DNA from: Fibrobacter sp.
Lineage (GTDB): Bacteria; Fibrobacterota; Fibrobacteria; Fibrobacterales; Fibrobacteraceae
Assembly (NCBI GenBank): GCA_016295375.1
Contig: JAEDLI010000022.1
Coordinates: forward strand, 1 to 27,497
Direction of reading: 5' to 3'
Length of the DNA: 27,497 nucleotides
Shown: positions 8,197 to 16,545 of the stretch, one piece after another
How positions within the stretch are numbered: position 1 is the stretch's first letter
Layout: the number at the start of each line of letters is the position of its first letter
Program-made: the position numbers and the translations under genes
Notes under the pieces: generated by a model
Told to the model about the DNA's origin: nothing
Database searches by the model: none
Seen by the model: only the letters and a program-made list of their open reading frames with translations

Positions 8197-10470
8197 TCAC
8201 TTGTTGTTCGCGCGGATGAGGTTGAGGGCGGAACCCGCCTTGAACCATGCCCACTGCTGTTCGTTGTAGGTGTGGCTGAGGGCGATGTTATCCACAGAGC
8301 CATCCTTGTGGTGGGCGACGAGGGTGAACTCGCAACCGGTCGCGAACTTGGTGAGGCCAACGATGTCGAACACGTCCTGTTCCTGGATCTTGTCGTAGTC
8401 GGCGGCGTTCTTGAAGGTGAGGGCGAGCATGCCCTGCTTCTTGAGGTTCGTTTCGTGGATGCGGGCGAAGCTCTTCACAATCACGGCCTTCACGCCGAGG
8501 AAGCGCGGTTCCATGGCGGCATGTTCGCGGCTGGAGCCTTCGCCGTAGTTTTCGTCACCGATGACGATGGAGCCCGTTCCCTTGGCCTTGTAAATCTTCG
8601 CGAGTTCGGGGACTTCCTTGTATTCACCGCACTGGCAGAGGACCTTGTTGGTTTCGCCGTTGAAAGCGTTCACGGCGCCGATGAGCATGTTGTTGGAAAT
8701 ATTTTCCAAGTGACCGCGGTAGTTAAGCCACGGGCCGGCCATGGAGATATGGTCGGTGGTGCACTTGCCCTTCGCCTTGATGAGGAGCGGGGCACCGGCG
8801 ATGTCCTTGCCGTCCCAGGCGGCGAACGGTGCGAGGGCCTGGAGGCGCTTGCTTTCCGGGTTGATGGAAACGGTAATCTTGGAACCGTCTTCTGCCGGGG
8901 CCTGATAGCCGGCGTCCTTGACTTCAAAACCCTTCGGCGGAAGTTCGCACTGTTCCGGCGGGTCGAGCTTCACGGCCTTGCCGACCTTGTTCACGAGGGT
9001 GTCGGTCATCGGGTTGAAGCGGATGTCGCCAGAGAGGGCGGCGATCACGGCCATGAGCGGGCTAGCCACAAAGGCGTGGGTGTTCGGGTTGCCGTCGGCG
9101 CGCTTCGCGAAGTTGCGGTTGAAGCTGTGGACGATGGTGTTGAGTTCCTTCTTGTCGCTTCCTGCACGGTCCCAGCGGCCAATGCAAGGACCGCAGGCGT
9201 TCGTCATAATCGTTGCACCGAACTGCTTGAACAAGTCGATGAGGCCATCGCGTTCGGCGGTGTAACGCACCTGTTCAGAACCCGGGTTGATGAGGAGCGG
9301 GCACTTCGGGCTGAGACCCTTTGCGAGGGCCTGCTTGATCATGTTGGCGGCCATGAACAAATCTTCGTAGCTGGAGTTTGTGCAGCTGCCGATGAGGGCG
9401 GCGCTCACGACCGGCGTAGATTCCGGCTTGGTTTCGGAGGCCTTGAGGCTTTCTGCCATGTCGGTCACGGCAAAAGCGCGGTCCGGGCTGAACGGGCCGT
9501 TGAAGTGCGGCACGAGTTCGCTCAGGTTGATTTCCACGACGCGGTCAAAGTACTTTTCCGGGTTGGCTTCGACTTCGGGGTCGGCCTTGAGGTGTTCAGC
9601 AATCTTGTCGGCAGCAGCAGCGACGTCGGCGCGGCCGGTCACCTTGAGGTATCGGCTCATGGAATCGTCGTAGCTGAAGGTGGAGCAGGTAGCGCCCACT
9701 TCGGCACCCATGTTCGCAATCGTCGCCTTGCCTGTTGCGGAGAGGCTGCGAGCGCCTTCGCCGAAGTATTCGATAATGGCGTTGGTGCCGCCCTTCACGG
9801 TCAGGATGCCTGCGAGCTTCAGGATGATATCCTTGGCGGTAGCGAAGCCCTGGAGCTTGCCGGTGAGCTTCACACCGATCATCTTCGGGTACTTGAGTTC
9901 CCACGGGAGGCCGACCATGGCGTCCACGGCGTCTGCACCGCCCACGCCAATGGCGAGCATGCCGAGGCCGCCGGCGTTCACGGTGTGGGAGTCGGTACCG
10001 ATCATCATTCCGCCCGGGAAGGCGTAGTTTTCGAGCACCACCTGGTGGATGATACCAGCACCCGGGAGCCAGCAGTCAATGCCGTACTTGGCAGACACGG
10101 ACTGGAGGAAATCGTAAACTTCCTTGCTTTCTTCCTTGGCGCGGGGGAGGTCCTTTTCGACACCTTCGCGGGCGATAATCAGGTGGTCGCAGTGCACGGA
10201 ACTCGGCACTGCCACGCGGGCCTTACCGGCGGTGGTAAACTGGAGGAGTGCCATCTGGGCGGTTGCATCCTGCATGGCCACGCGGTCGGGGTGGAATTCG
10301 GCAAAATCCTTGCCGCGTTCGTAAGTCCTGTTCTCGGCGCCATCGATCAGGTGGCTGTAGATAATCTTTTCGGCGAGGGTGAGCGGACGGCCCAGCTGCT
10401 TGCGGGCTGCTTCAACGCGGGCGGGAATGCGGGCATAGACGCCCTGGATCATGTCGAAATTGAAAAGCAT
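8197..10470 (-). CDS. acn: Aconitate hydratase (mitochondrial-type aconitase)
   Basis: This enzyme interconverts citrate and isocitrate in the TCA cycle through a [4Fe-4S] cluster in the cytoplasm. At 757 residues it has the length of the mitochondrial-type (ACO2-like) branch rather than the roughly 890-residue AcnA or AcnB. The three cluster cysteines are visible: C363 in GSCTNSS, and C426 and C429 in NACGPCIG. Active-site context is present in IGTDSHTVNAGGLGM and GEGSSREHAAMEPR. The ATG at 10470 is followed by LFNFDMIQGVYARI; no clear ribosome-binding site precedes it, and a 7-base repeat array occupies the leader. The gene is followed by a GTCAT-type element and a terminator, so it is probably monocistronic. 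Confidence 0.95.
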   Translation of the reverse strand: MLFNFDMIQGVYARIPARVEAARKQLGRPLTLAEKIIYSHLIDGAENRTYERGKDFAEFHPDRVAMQDATAQMALLQFTTAGKARVAVPSSVHCDHLIIAREGVEKDLPRAKEESKEVYDFLQSVSAKYGIDCWLPGAGIIHQVVLENYAFPGGMMIGTDSHTVNAGGLGMLAIGVGGADAVDAMVGLPWELKYPKMIGVKLTGKLQGFATAKDIILKLAGILTVKGGTNAIIEYFGEGARSLSATGKATIANMGAEVGATCSTFSYDDSMSRYLKVTGRADVAAAADKIAEHLKADPEVEANPEKYFDRVVEINLSELVPHFNGPFSPDRAFAVTDMAESLKASETKPESTPVVSAALIGSCTNSSYEDLFMAANMIKQALAKGLSPKCPLLINPGSEQVRYTAERDGLIDLFKQFGATIMTNACGPCIGRWDRAGSDKKELNTIVHSFNRNFAKRADGNPNTHAFVASPLMAVIAALSGDIRFNPMTDTLVNKVGKAVKLDPPEQCELPPKGFEVKDAGYQAPAEDGSKITVSINPESKRLQALAPFAAWDGKDIAGAPLLIKAKGKCTTDHISMAGPWLNYRGHLENISNNMLIGAVNAFNGETNKVLCQCGEYKEVPELAKIYKAKGTGSIVIGDENYGEGSSREHAAMEPRFLGVKAVIVKSFARIHETNLKKQGMLALTFKNAADYDKIQEQDVFDIVGLTKFATGCEFTLVAHHKDGSVDNIALSHTYNEQQWAWFKAGSALNLIRANNK

Positions 10471-10473
10471 AAT

Positions 10474-10508
10474 GATAAGTGGTTAGTGGTTGGTAAACAG
10501 TGGTTAGG
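10474..10508 (+). repeat. Degenerate 7-base tandem repeat upstream of aconitase
   Basis: Five units of 7 bases on the plus strand, including GGTTAGT and GGTTGGT, keep AGT or GGT at the unit end. The array lies 4 bases upstream of the aconitase start and after the 3' end of the cellulase pseudogene. Unlike the other arrays, its G-rich strand is opposite to the neighbouring genes. Confidence 0.5.
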
Positions 10509-10556
10509 GCGACTTCGTCGCAGTGATTACTTCTTTCGGGTGCAAAGATAGAAATA

Positions 10557-12018
10557 TTATCGGGTCACGATGCGGTGGGCGATGTTGTTCCACAGGTTGT
10601 CGATGTGGCCTTCGCCGAGCCGCAAGCGTTGTGGGAGTGTGGGCGTGCGGTCGTAGAGCATCTGGATGTATTCGTCCTTTTGCCCGCCAAAGTCCAAAAT
10701 CTCGACGGTATAGACACATGGAACCGCAGGATTAGGACTTCTATGGCGAGCAGGATGCAGCTTCCGATGATGGCGACCCATCCGTAGGCGTACGGAATGG
10801 AACACGTAAAGCGCCAGCACAGATATATTAACGTGCAGAACGTACTCAAGAAAAGGAACAGATCGCCGAGGAACTGCTTTGCCGGCTTTGAGTTGAATTT
10901 TTTCGCGCTTTCGTTCTTGCTGAATTTAAGAAGGTCGTCGTAGGTGCGGATTCTGTTGTAGCGGAATCGCTTCCTGATTTTCTGGATGAGGAAAACGAGA
11001 AGGATTACGATAAAGACGGGTATGGCGAAAATTCCCCCATACTAGGTAGGGCTTTGTACGAGCGAGAATCTTGAAGTTGGAGATGGGCTTGTAAATGAGC
11101 GGGATCTTGTTCAGGTCCGTGCCCTGGAAAAGAGCCCGGGCGTAAAGTCCAGAAAGGCTCAGGTCTTCTTCGGTAAGGTATTCCACCGCCCGTGAGTCAG
11201 AGCGGATCATGGCGGATTCCTCTTCCTTGTTGGACATGCTCCAGATGGTGTAGCTCAGGTGCAAGGAATCCAGGGTGTCGTACCACAGTTTGACGCTTTC
11301 CAGGTCGATTTTACCGTCGCCGCTGGCTTCGCAGAGGCCGCTTTCGGTAATGAAGATGGGGGTGCCGCCGCCTACGACTTCCTTGAGGAGCGCAAGCGAT
11401 TCGCCCTTGTGGGAAGTAGCTTAGAAGTGGAACGAATACATCACGTTGTCGAAGGCCACCGGGTACTTTGCCGGCTCCTGGATTTCGCGGTCTTAATTTG
11501 GGGTGCCGATTAGAATCAGGGCGTCGGGCTTGTGCCTGCGGATAACGGGGATGATGATGTTGGCGTATTCCTTGGCCATCATGTTGAAAAAGTTGATGGT
11601 TTCGGCCAGGTTCTGGTTAGGGTTGTTGTCGGTAAGGATATGCCAGTCCACCATCACGTACATGTCGTTTTCGATGGCGTACTGCACGCCCTTGCGGAGC
11701 ATCCCAGATTCTTTTTGCGGTCTCCGTGCACGTAGTCGTACGAATACATGGCTAGGCGAATCAGGTTCGTGTTCCATTCCCGGCTGAGCTGGTGGAAAAG
11801 ACCATTGTTCACGAACTGCGGAAACCAGGTGAGGCCGTGGGTGCTTGGGCCCTTCAATACCACTTGATTGCCGTGTTCGTCAAAAAGATCGGTGCCCTGT
11901 ACATGGAGTTTGCCGTTTACAGATGGCCTAGCATTTATCACTTCTGCACTTGCAAAAGTGACGAAGGCAAAAATCAATGATAAGAAGAGTCGGACGCAAA
12001 AAAAGAAAAATTTTTCAT
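10557..12018 (-). pseudogene. Decayed GH5 endoglucanase with a C-terminal membrane tail
   Basis: Joining the minus-strand frames rebuilds a secreted GH5 (probably GH5_2) cellulase. It has a signal peptide from the ATG at 12018, then VVLKGPSTHGLTWFPQFVN, NLIRLAMYSYDYVHGD, YVMVDWHILTDNNPN, IIPVIRRHKPDALILIGTP and TPIFITESG with the nucleophile glutamate. The gene cannot be translated whole. There is a frame change in a 7-base T-run just after the start, another near 11703, and TAA codons at 11493-11495 and 11421-11423 where the family usually has tryptophan and tyrosine. The segment between MAKEYAN and IIPVIRR that should carry the NEP acid/base motif is missing. Further frame changes lie near 11045 and 10715. 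The 3' part encodes two or three hydrophobic segments and a soluble tail ending VTR at 10557. The tail's family is not recognised. Confidence 0.8.
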
Positions 12019-12034
12019 ATCCAAAAGATATGAA
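11998..12034 (-). terminator. Stem-loop and T-run after sufB
   Basis: A perfect 8-bp stem (12027-12034 with 12014-12021) and a 5-base loop start five bases after the sufB stop. On the minus strand they are followed by three A, then TTTTT, C and seven T. The stem is A+T-rich, so strength is uncertain. The ATG of the cellulase pseudogene lies inside the stem, which could also hide it in RNA. Confidence 0.5.
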
Positions 12035-12038
12035 TTTT

Positions 12039-13454
12039 TTACCCGACGCTGTGTTCGAGTTTCAAGGTCAGCAGTTGTCTTGCTTCCGTGGCGAATTCGC
12101 CCGGGAGTTCCTTGAACACGTCTTTACAGAAACCGCCCACCATCGCTTGAATGGCGTCTTCGCGCTTGATGCCGCGGCTTTCGAAATAGAAAAGCTGGTC
12201 TTCGCTGATGCGGCTGGTGGTGGCTTCATGTTCCGTGGTGGAGTTGGCGTTTGCAACGGTGATGTAGGGGAAGGTGTGTGCCGCACTCTTGTCGCCCACC
12301 AGCATGCTGTCGCACTGGGTGTAGTTCCGGGCTCCCGTGGCCGACTTGCGGATGCTCACTTCGCCGCGGTAGGCGTTGCTGGAGTAGTCGGCGCTGATGC
12401 CCTTGCTGATAATCGTGCTCTTGGTGTTCTTGCCGATGTGGATCATCTTGGTGCCGGTATCGGCCTGCATGTGCCCGTTGGTGAGGGCCACGCTGTAAAA
12501 TTCTCCGACGGAATTGTCGCCCAGCAGCACGCAGCTTGGGTACTTCCACGTGATGGCGGAACCCGTTTCGACCTGCGTCCAGCTGATTCGGCTGTTCTTG
12601 CCGGCGCACTTTCCGCGCTTGGTGACAAAGTTGTACACGCCGCCGGCTCCCGTTTCGCGGTCGCCCGCGTACCAGTTCTGCACGGTCGAGTATTTAATGC
12701 TTGCGTTATCCTTCGCTACCAGTTCTACGATGGCGCTGTGCAGTTGCTTGCTGCTGAATTCCGGCGCGGTGCAACCTTCGAGGTAGCTCACGCTGGCGCC
12801 TTCGTCGGCGATAATCAATGTGCGTTCGAACTGGCCTGCTTCCTTATTGTTGATGCGGAAGTAGGTGGAAAGGTCCATGGGGCACTTGACTCCGGGCGGA
12901 ATATAGACGAAGCTTCCGTCGCCAAAGACGGCGCTGTTCAAGGCCGCAAAGTAGTTGTCGCCTGCGGGCACCACGCTTCCCAGGTACTCTTCGATGAGTT
13001 CCGGGTATTCCTTGATGGCATCGCTGATGGAGCAGAACAGGATGCCCATTTCCATGAGCTTGCGCTTGTGGCTGGTGTAAATGCTTACCGAGTCAAAGAC
13101 CGCGTCCACGGCCACGTTGGCAAGGCGCTTCTGTTCGTCCAGCGGGATGCCGAGCTTTTCGAAGGTGGCGAGCAACTCCGGGTCCACGTCCTCGATTTTC
13201 TCATGACTCTTTTTGGTCTTCGGGGCGGAGTAGTAGACGATGTCCTGCAGGTCCACTGGTGCAAAATGCAACTCGCCCCAGTTGGGCTGCTCCATGGTCT
13301 TGAGCTTCTCGTAGGCCTTCAGGCGAAAGTCCAGCATGAACTGCGGTTCGCCGCGGAGCTTGGAGGCTCTCCGGATGATACCTTCGTTCAGACCTTTTTC
13401 GAAGGCCTCGTTCTCGATATCCGTTACAAAACCGTACTTGTAGTTCTCGCTCAT
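12039..13454 (-). CDS. sufB: Fe-S cluster assembly scaffold SufB
   Basis: The 471-residue protein matches SufB over its length. It has the YGFVTDIENE start typical of the family, then YIPPGVKCPMDLSTYFRIN, an aligned cysteine-containing EGCTAPEFS, and the C-terminal STTEHEATTSRISEDQLFYFESRGI block that holds the conserved glutamate/histidine region. SufB works with the ATPase SufC, and often SufD, to build Fe-S clusters in the cytoplasm. The open frame could begin upstream at 13511, but the ATG at 13454 (MSENYKYG) fits the family start. No sufC, sufD or sufS lies beside it: downstream is the cellulase pseudogene and upstream is a divergent OmpA gene. Partners must therefore be elsewhere, or a rearrangement separated them. 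Confidence 0.95.
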   Translation of the reverse strand: MSENYKYGFVTDIENEAFEKGLNEGIIRRASKLRGEPQFMLDFRLKAYEKLKTMEQPNWGELHFAPVDLQDIVYYSAPKTKKSHEKIEDVDPELLATFEKLGIPLDEQKRLANVAVDAVFDSVSIYTSHKRKLMEMGILFCSISDAIKEYPELIEEYLGSVVPAGDNYFAALNSAVFGDGSFVYIPPGVKCPMDLSTYFRINNKEAGQFERTLIIADEGASVSYLEGCTAPEFSSKQLHSAIVELVAKDNASIKYSTVQNWYAGDRETGAGGVYNFVTKRGKCAGKNSRISWTQVETGSAITWKYPSCVLLGDNSVGEFYSVALTNGHMQADTGTKMIHIGKNTKSTIISKGISADYSSNAYRGEVSIRKSATGARNYTQCDSMLVGDKSAAHTFPYITVANANSTTEHEATTSRISEDQLFYFESRGIKREDAIQAMVGGFCKDVFKELPGEFATEARQLLTLKLEHSVG

Positions 13455-13488
13455 GGTGTGCCAAATATAGCAATCAAAATGTATATTT

Positions 13489-13517
13489 AAGTCAATTCCT
13501 GGAATGTTCATTGACTT
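13489..13517. promoter_or_regulatory. Inverted repeat with divergent TTGACT boxes between sufB and the OmpA gene
   Basis: AAGTCAAT (13489-13496) and ATTGACTT (13510-13517) form a perfect 8-bp dyad with 13 bases between. Each arm contains TTGACT pointing outward, so each could be a -35 box for sufB (minus) or the OmpA gene (plus). The -10 boxes are not clear (TGCTATATT on the minus side is a candidate). The dyad may equally be an operator. Confidence 0.35.
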
Positions 13518-13551
13518 CCGGGATGTGGATTGGTTTTTCTAGGAGTTTAAA

Positions 13552-14271
13552 ATGAACGGATTTCGCTTGGCCATGACTGTGGCTTTGGCTTCTGTGTTGA
13601 TTGTTCCTTCGGCCTTTGCCAAAGATTTGGCCCCCAACAAGACTCATGCGGTGCTGAACATTACCTACGTGAATGATGACGATGTTCCTCACGCAAAGAA
13701 GACATTGACCTTCGTGGGCATCAAGAAACCCAAGAACAAGATCAAGGTGACTACGGATACCTACGGTGAGGCCAGTTTCCATATCCCTCGCGAAGATTCC
13801 TACAAGATTCTCTGCGAAAGCCTGACGGGTCCCTTCGAGTGCGGTGAAACCCCCTACGTTTCCCTGACGGCCAGTACCGGCGGCGTGACGGTGGTGTTCG
13901 ACGACACCCGTGCCGAACTGACGGGTGTTACCTTCAAGGCGGGAAGCGCCGAACTGGTGCCCAGTTCCCTCAAGACGTTGAATACGGCCATCGAAGGACT
14001 GAAGCGCAATACCAAGGCCAAGGTGGAAATCGAAGGCCACACCAGTTCCGAAGGTAGCGACGAATTGAACCAGACTCTTTCCGAAGAACGTGCCGCTAGC
14101 GTGCGCGCCTACATGATCAAGAAGGGAATATCTCCGGACCGCGTGACGGCCGTTGGTTATGGCCCCAGCAGACCCAAAGCGGACAATTCCACCGAGGCCG
14201 GCCGCAAGGCCAACCGCCGTATCGAAATCCGCGTGGTGAACGCCTCTGAAGTGGGCGCCGTTCAGGAGTAA
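13552..14271 (+). CDS. OmpA-family outer-membrane/peptidoglycan-associated protein
   Basis: This 239-residue protein begins with a signal peptide (MNGFRLAMTVALASVLIVPS, cut after AFA). A domain of about 100 residues follows, rich in beta-strand patterns and with DTYGEASFHIP, perhaps an Ig-like or carboxypeptidase-regulatory fold. Residues about 125-232 form an OmpA C-terminal domain that binds peptidoglycan: EIEGHTSSEGSDELNQTLSE, the RA..VRAYMIKKGI helix, VGYGPSRPKADN and NRRIEI with the conserved arginines. It should tether the outer membrane to the cell wall from the periplasm. AGGAG (13541-13545) precedes the ATG by 6 bases, supporting the start. The stop is 3 bases from the convergent ligA stop, with no clear terminator between them. 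Confidence 0.9.
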   Translation: MNGFRLAMTVALASVLIVPSAFAKDLAPNKTHAVLNITYVNDDDVPHAKKTLTFVGIKKPKNKIKVTTDTYGEASFHIPREDSYKILCESLTGPFECGETPYVSLTASTGGVTVVFDDTRAELTGVTFKAGSAELVPSSLKTLNTAIEGLKRNTKAKVEIEGHTSSEGSDELNQTLSEERAASVRAYMIKKGISPDRVTAVGYGPSRPKADNSTEAGRKANRRIEIRVVNASEVGAVQE

Positions 14272-14274
14272 TTT

Positions 14275-16500
14275 TTAGAACAAACTTAGTTGTCCGTTGC
14301 CCTGTGCAGCGGGCTTTTCTTTTTTGATGTTTGTCGTATCGTCAGCGGATTCGTTGCCGCCTTCGCTGCTATCGCTGCCTGCGTCGGAATCTGCCTCGGC
14401 GATTTGCTCCAGGAGCCACGCTTCGTCATGCACGGGAATTCCCAGTTCGTTGGCCTTGGTAAGTTTGCTTCCGGCAGCTTCGCCGGCCAAAACCCAGCTG
14501 GTCTTTTTGCTGACGGAGCCAGCGACTTTGCCGCCGTTCTCTTCGATAAGCTTGCGTGCCTCGTCCCGGTCCATAGTGGGGAGCGTTCCCGTGATGACGG
14601 CGGTCTGCCCTTGGAAAAGCGTCTTCACGACGCCCTTGAATTCCGTGGGGCAGCCTAGTTCAATCAGTTCGTCAATTTCCTGGGTGTAGCGTTCCGTGTG
14701 GAAAAAGTCATAGACGGACTTTCCAATGCGTTCGCCCACGTCGGTGACGTTCTGCAGGTCTTCGACGGTAGCCGTGCGGATTTTTTCGAGAGTGCGGAAA
14801 TGCTTGGCGATGTTCCTTGCGCTGGTGCGGCCCACAAAACGGATGCCGAGACCGTGGAGCAGGTTTTCCAGACTCCGTTCCTTGGAGGCAGCAATGGCGT
14901 CAAAGACGTTTTTGGCGCTTTTCTTGGCCATGCGTTCCTGGGATTCCAGGTCTTCTAGCGTGAGGCGGTAAAGGTCGGGAATCCGCTTGATTTTTCCTGT
15001 AGCGATAAGGCTTGCGATAAGCGATGGCCCCAGGTTCTCGATGTTCATGGCCTCACGGCTCACGAAATGCTCAAACAGACATTGCACCTGAGCCCCACAG
15101 TGCATGTTTTCGCAGCGGAGGATGACTTCGCCATCTACATGGGTGAGGGGTTCGCCGCATTCGGGGCACTTCGTGGGGGCAATGACCGGCTCTGCCCCAA
15201 TGGGGCGAAGTTCCTTTTTGACATCGGTAATTTTCGGGATGATTTCGCCACCCTTCTCGACGCCCACAGTGTCTCCGTAGTGCAGGTCTAGACGGGCCAC
15301 TTCGTCGAAGTTGTGGAGGGTGGCGCGCTTGACGGTAGTGCCCGCAAGACGCACGGGTGCTAGGTTCGCCACGGGCGTCACCGCACCGGTGCGGCCTACC
15401 TGGAATTCTACGGAAAGAAGCGGCGTGTAGGCCCGTTCGGCCTTGAACTTGTAGGCGATGGCCCAGCGGGGGCTCTTGCTGGTGGTGCCGAGAGCCCGCT
15501 GCATGGCAAGATCGTTGAGCTTTACCACCATGCCGTCTATTTCGAAGGGAAGGTTGTCGCGGCTTGCGCCAATCTGTTCCGAAATCTTCATGATTTCTTC
15601 GGTGGTGTCGGCTGTCCAGTAATCGTTGGTGTGGAACCCGAGACGCTTGAGCTGCAGCAGGTTCTCTTCGTGGGTCTTGTTGTTGCTCTGGGGAATGTGA
15701 TAGGCGAAGAATCGCATGGGTCGCGTCTTGCACTCGGCCACGCTCTTGAGCTTGAGGGAACCCGAAACAGTATTGCGGGGGTTCTGGAAAATCTTCTTAC
15801 CTTCCAGAATAAACTGCTCGTTCAGTCGCTCGAAGGCCTCGCGCTCCATATAGACTTCGCCGCGGACTTCAAAAGTGCCCTGGGGAATTTCGCTGGGGTC
15901 AATTTTCAGCTTCTTTGCGTCAAAGTATTCGGGAATATCTGTAATGGTAAGGGCGTTCAGAGTCACGTCATCGCCCTGGGCTCCGTCGCCGCGGGTAGCC
16001 GCCTGCTTCAAGCGTCCGTTCTCATACACGATAGAGAGGGAAACACCGTCGATTTTCCGCTCGCAGACCCATTTTTTAGACGAGAGACGAGAGACGAAAG
16101 ACGAGAGATTATCTTTCGATGCGGCATCTTCTCTCGTCTCTAGTCTGTAGGACCGAAGGTCCGTTCTCTCGTCTAGAGCGGCAATTCCCTCTTCCGCAGC
16201 CCTTACAAATTCCGCCATTTCTTCGGCACTATAGACGTTTGCGATGCTGAGCATGGGCACCGTGTGAGAGACCTTCGCAAAGTCGTTGGTGAGGTCGCTT
16301 CCGACTTTCTGTGTGAGCGAATCCTTTCCGTGCAGTTCCGGGTATTTCGCCTCGAGCGCTTCCATCTCCTTGAGGCCAAAGTCGAAATCCTGATCGCTCA
16401 TGGGGGAGACGCCTTTCTTGTAGTAAAGGCGGCTTGCTTCTTCTAGCTGTTTTTTCAGCTCGAAATATCTGGAAAAGTCTTCTGCTCTTTTATCGTTCAT
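14275..16500 (-). CDS. ligA: NAD-dependent DNA ligase LigA with an insertion and a clamp-binding-like tail
   Basis: LigA seals nicks in replication and repair using NAD+. The 741-residue protein shows domain Ia, the nucleotidyltransferase domain with adenylated lysine K149 in CERKIDG and TRGDGAQGDDVT, and the OB fold (VGRTGAVTPVANL). A four-cysteine zinc finger (CPECGEPL then CENMHC), helix-hairpin-helix repeats (GLGIRFVGRTSARNI) and a BRCT domain (about 625-700) follow. Two features are odd. First, about 34 extra residues (about 110-143) lie just before the lysine, which sits at 115 in E. coli LigA; they are encoded by 7-base repeats. Second, after the BRCT domain an acidic, serine-rich flexible tail ends in QLSLF, the sliding-clamp-binding consensus. 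The gene starts 34 bases after the barrel-protein gene, the gap being a repeat array, and they are probably co-transcribed. Confidence 0.97.
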   Translation of the reverse strand: MNDKRAEDFSRYFELKKQLEEASRLYYKKGVSPMSDQDFDFGLKEMEALEAKYPELHGKDSLTQKVGSDLTNDFAKVSHTVPMLSIANVYSAEEMAEFVRAAEEGIAALDERTDLRSYRLETREDAASKDNLSSFVSRLSSKKWVCERKIDGVSLSIVYENGRLKQAATRGDGAQGDDVTLNALTITDIPEYFDAKKLKIDPSEIPQGTFEVRGEVYMEREAFERLNEQFILEGKKIFQNPRNTVSGSLKLKSVAECKTRPMRFFAYHIPQSNNKTHEENLLQLKRLGFHTNDYWTADTTEEIMKISEQIGASRDNLPFEIDGMVVKLNDLAMQRALGTTSKSPRWAIAYKFKAERAYTPLLSVEFQVGRTGAVTPVANLAPVRLAGTTVKRATLHNFDEVARLDLHYGDTVGVEKGGEIIPKITDVKKELRPIGAEPVIAPTKCPECGEPLTHVDGEVILRCENMHCGAQVQCLFEHFVSREAMNIENLGPSLIASLIATGKIKRIPDLYRLTLEDLESQERMAKKSAKNVFDAIAASKERSLENLLHGLGIRFVGRTSARNIAKHFRTLEKIRTATVEDLQNVTDVGERIGKSVYDFFHTERYTQEIDELIELGCPTEFKGVVKTLFQGQTAVITGTLPTMDRDEARKLIEENGGKVAGSVSKKTSWVLAGEAAGSKLTKANELGIPVHDEAWLLEQIAEADSDAGSDSSEGGNESADDTTNIKKEKPAAQGNGQLSLF
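16072..16173 (-). repeat. In-frame 7-base repeat insertion, palindromic, within ligA
   Basis: On the plus strand from 16078, AGACGAG occurs three times and AGACGAA once in strict 7-base register. Further along (about 16130-16145 and 16163-16174) TCTCGTC-type units run in the opposite direction, so the arms can pair into a long hairpin. A short GGACC/GGTCC hairpin lies at 16150-16162. The stretch is open in the ligA frame and encodes low-complexity Ser/Arg/Asp/Glu residues. The same GACGA core occurs between aguB and aguA. Confidence 0.7.
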
Positions 16501-16503
16501 CTT

Positions 16504-16545
16504 GCCTTATCCCCTAGCTCCTAGCCTCTACTCTCTAATTCCTAA
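16504..16545 (-). repeat. Degenerate 7-base tandem repeat between the barrel gene and ligA
   Basis: Six perfect-register 7-base units on the minus strand share a TAG or TAA at the same position, for example CTAGGAG and CTAGGGG. The array begins inside the last codons of the barrel gene (TFRN), includes its TAG stop and ends four bases before the ligA ATG. Its AAGG end may serve as the ligA ribosome-binding site. Confidence 0.7.

Noticed and set aside
8179..10551. 790-codon open frame on the plus strand opposite aconitase
   Set aside because: It is fully antisense to an unmistakable aconitase with intact cluster cysteines. Its translation is Gly/Val/His/Glu-rich without family motifs, which is the usual shadow of a G+C-biased third codon position.
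11868..13490. 540-codon plus-strand frame opposite sufB, and a 491-codon one opposite the barrel gene (17048-18523)
   Set aside because: Both mirror real minus-strand genes and show only low-complexity shadow composition.
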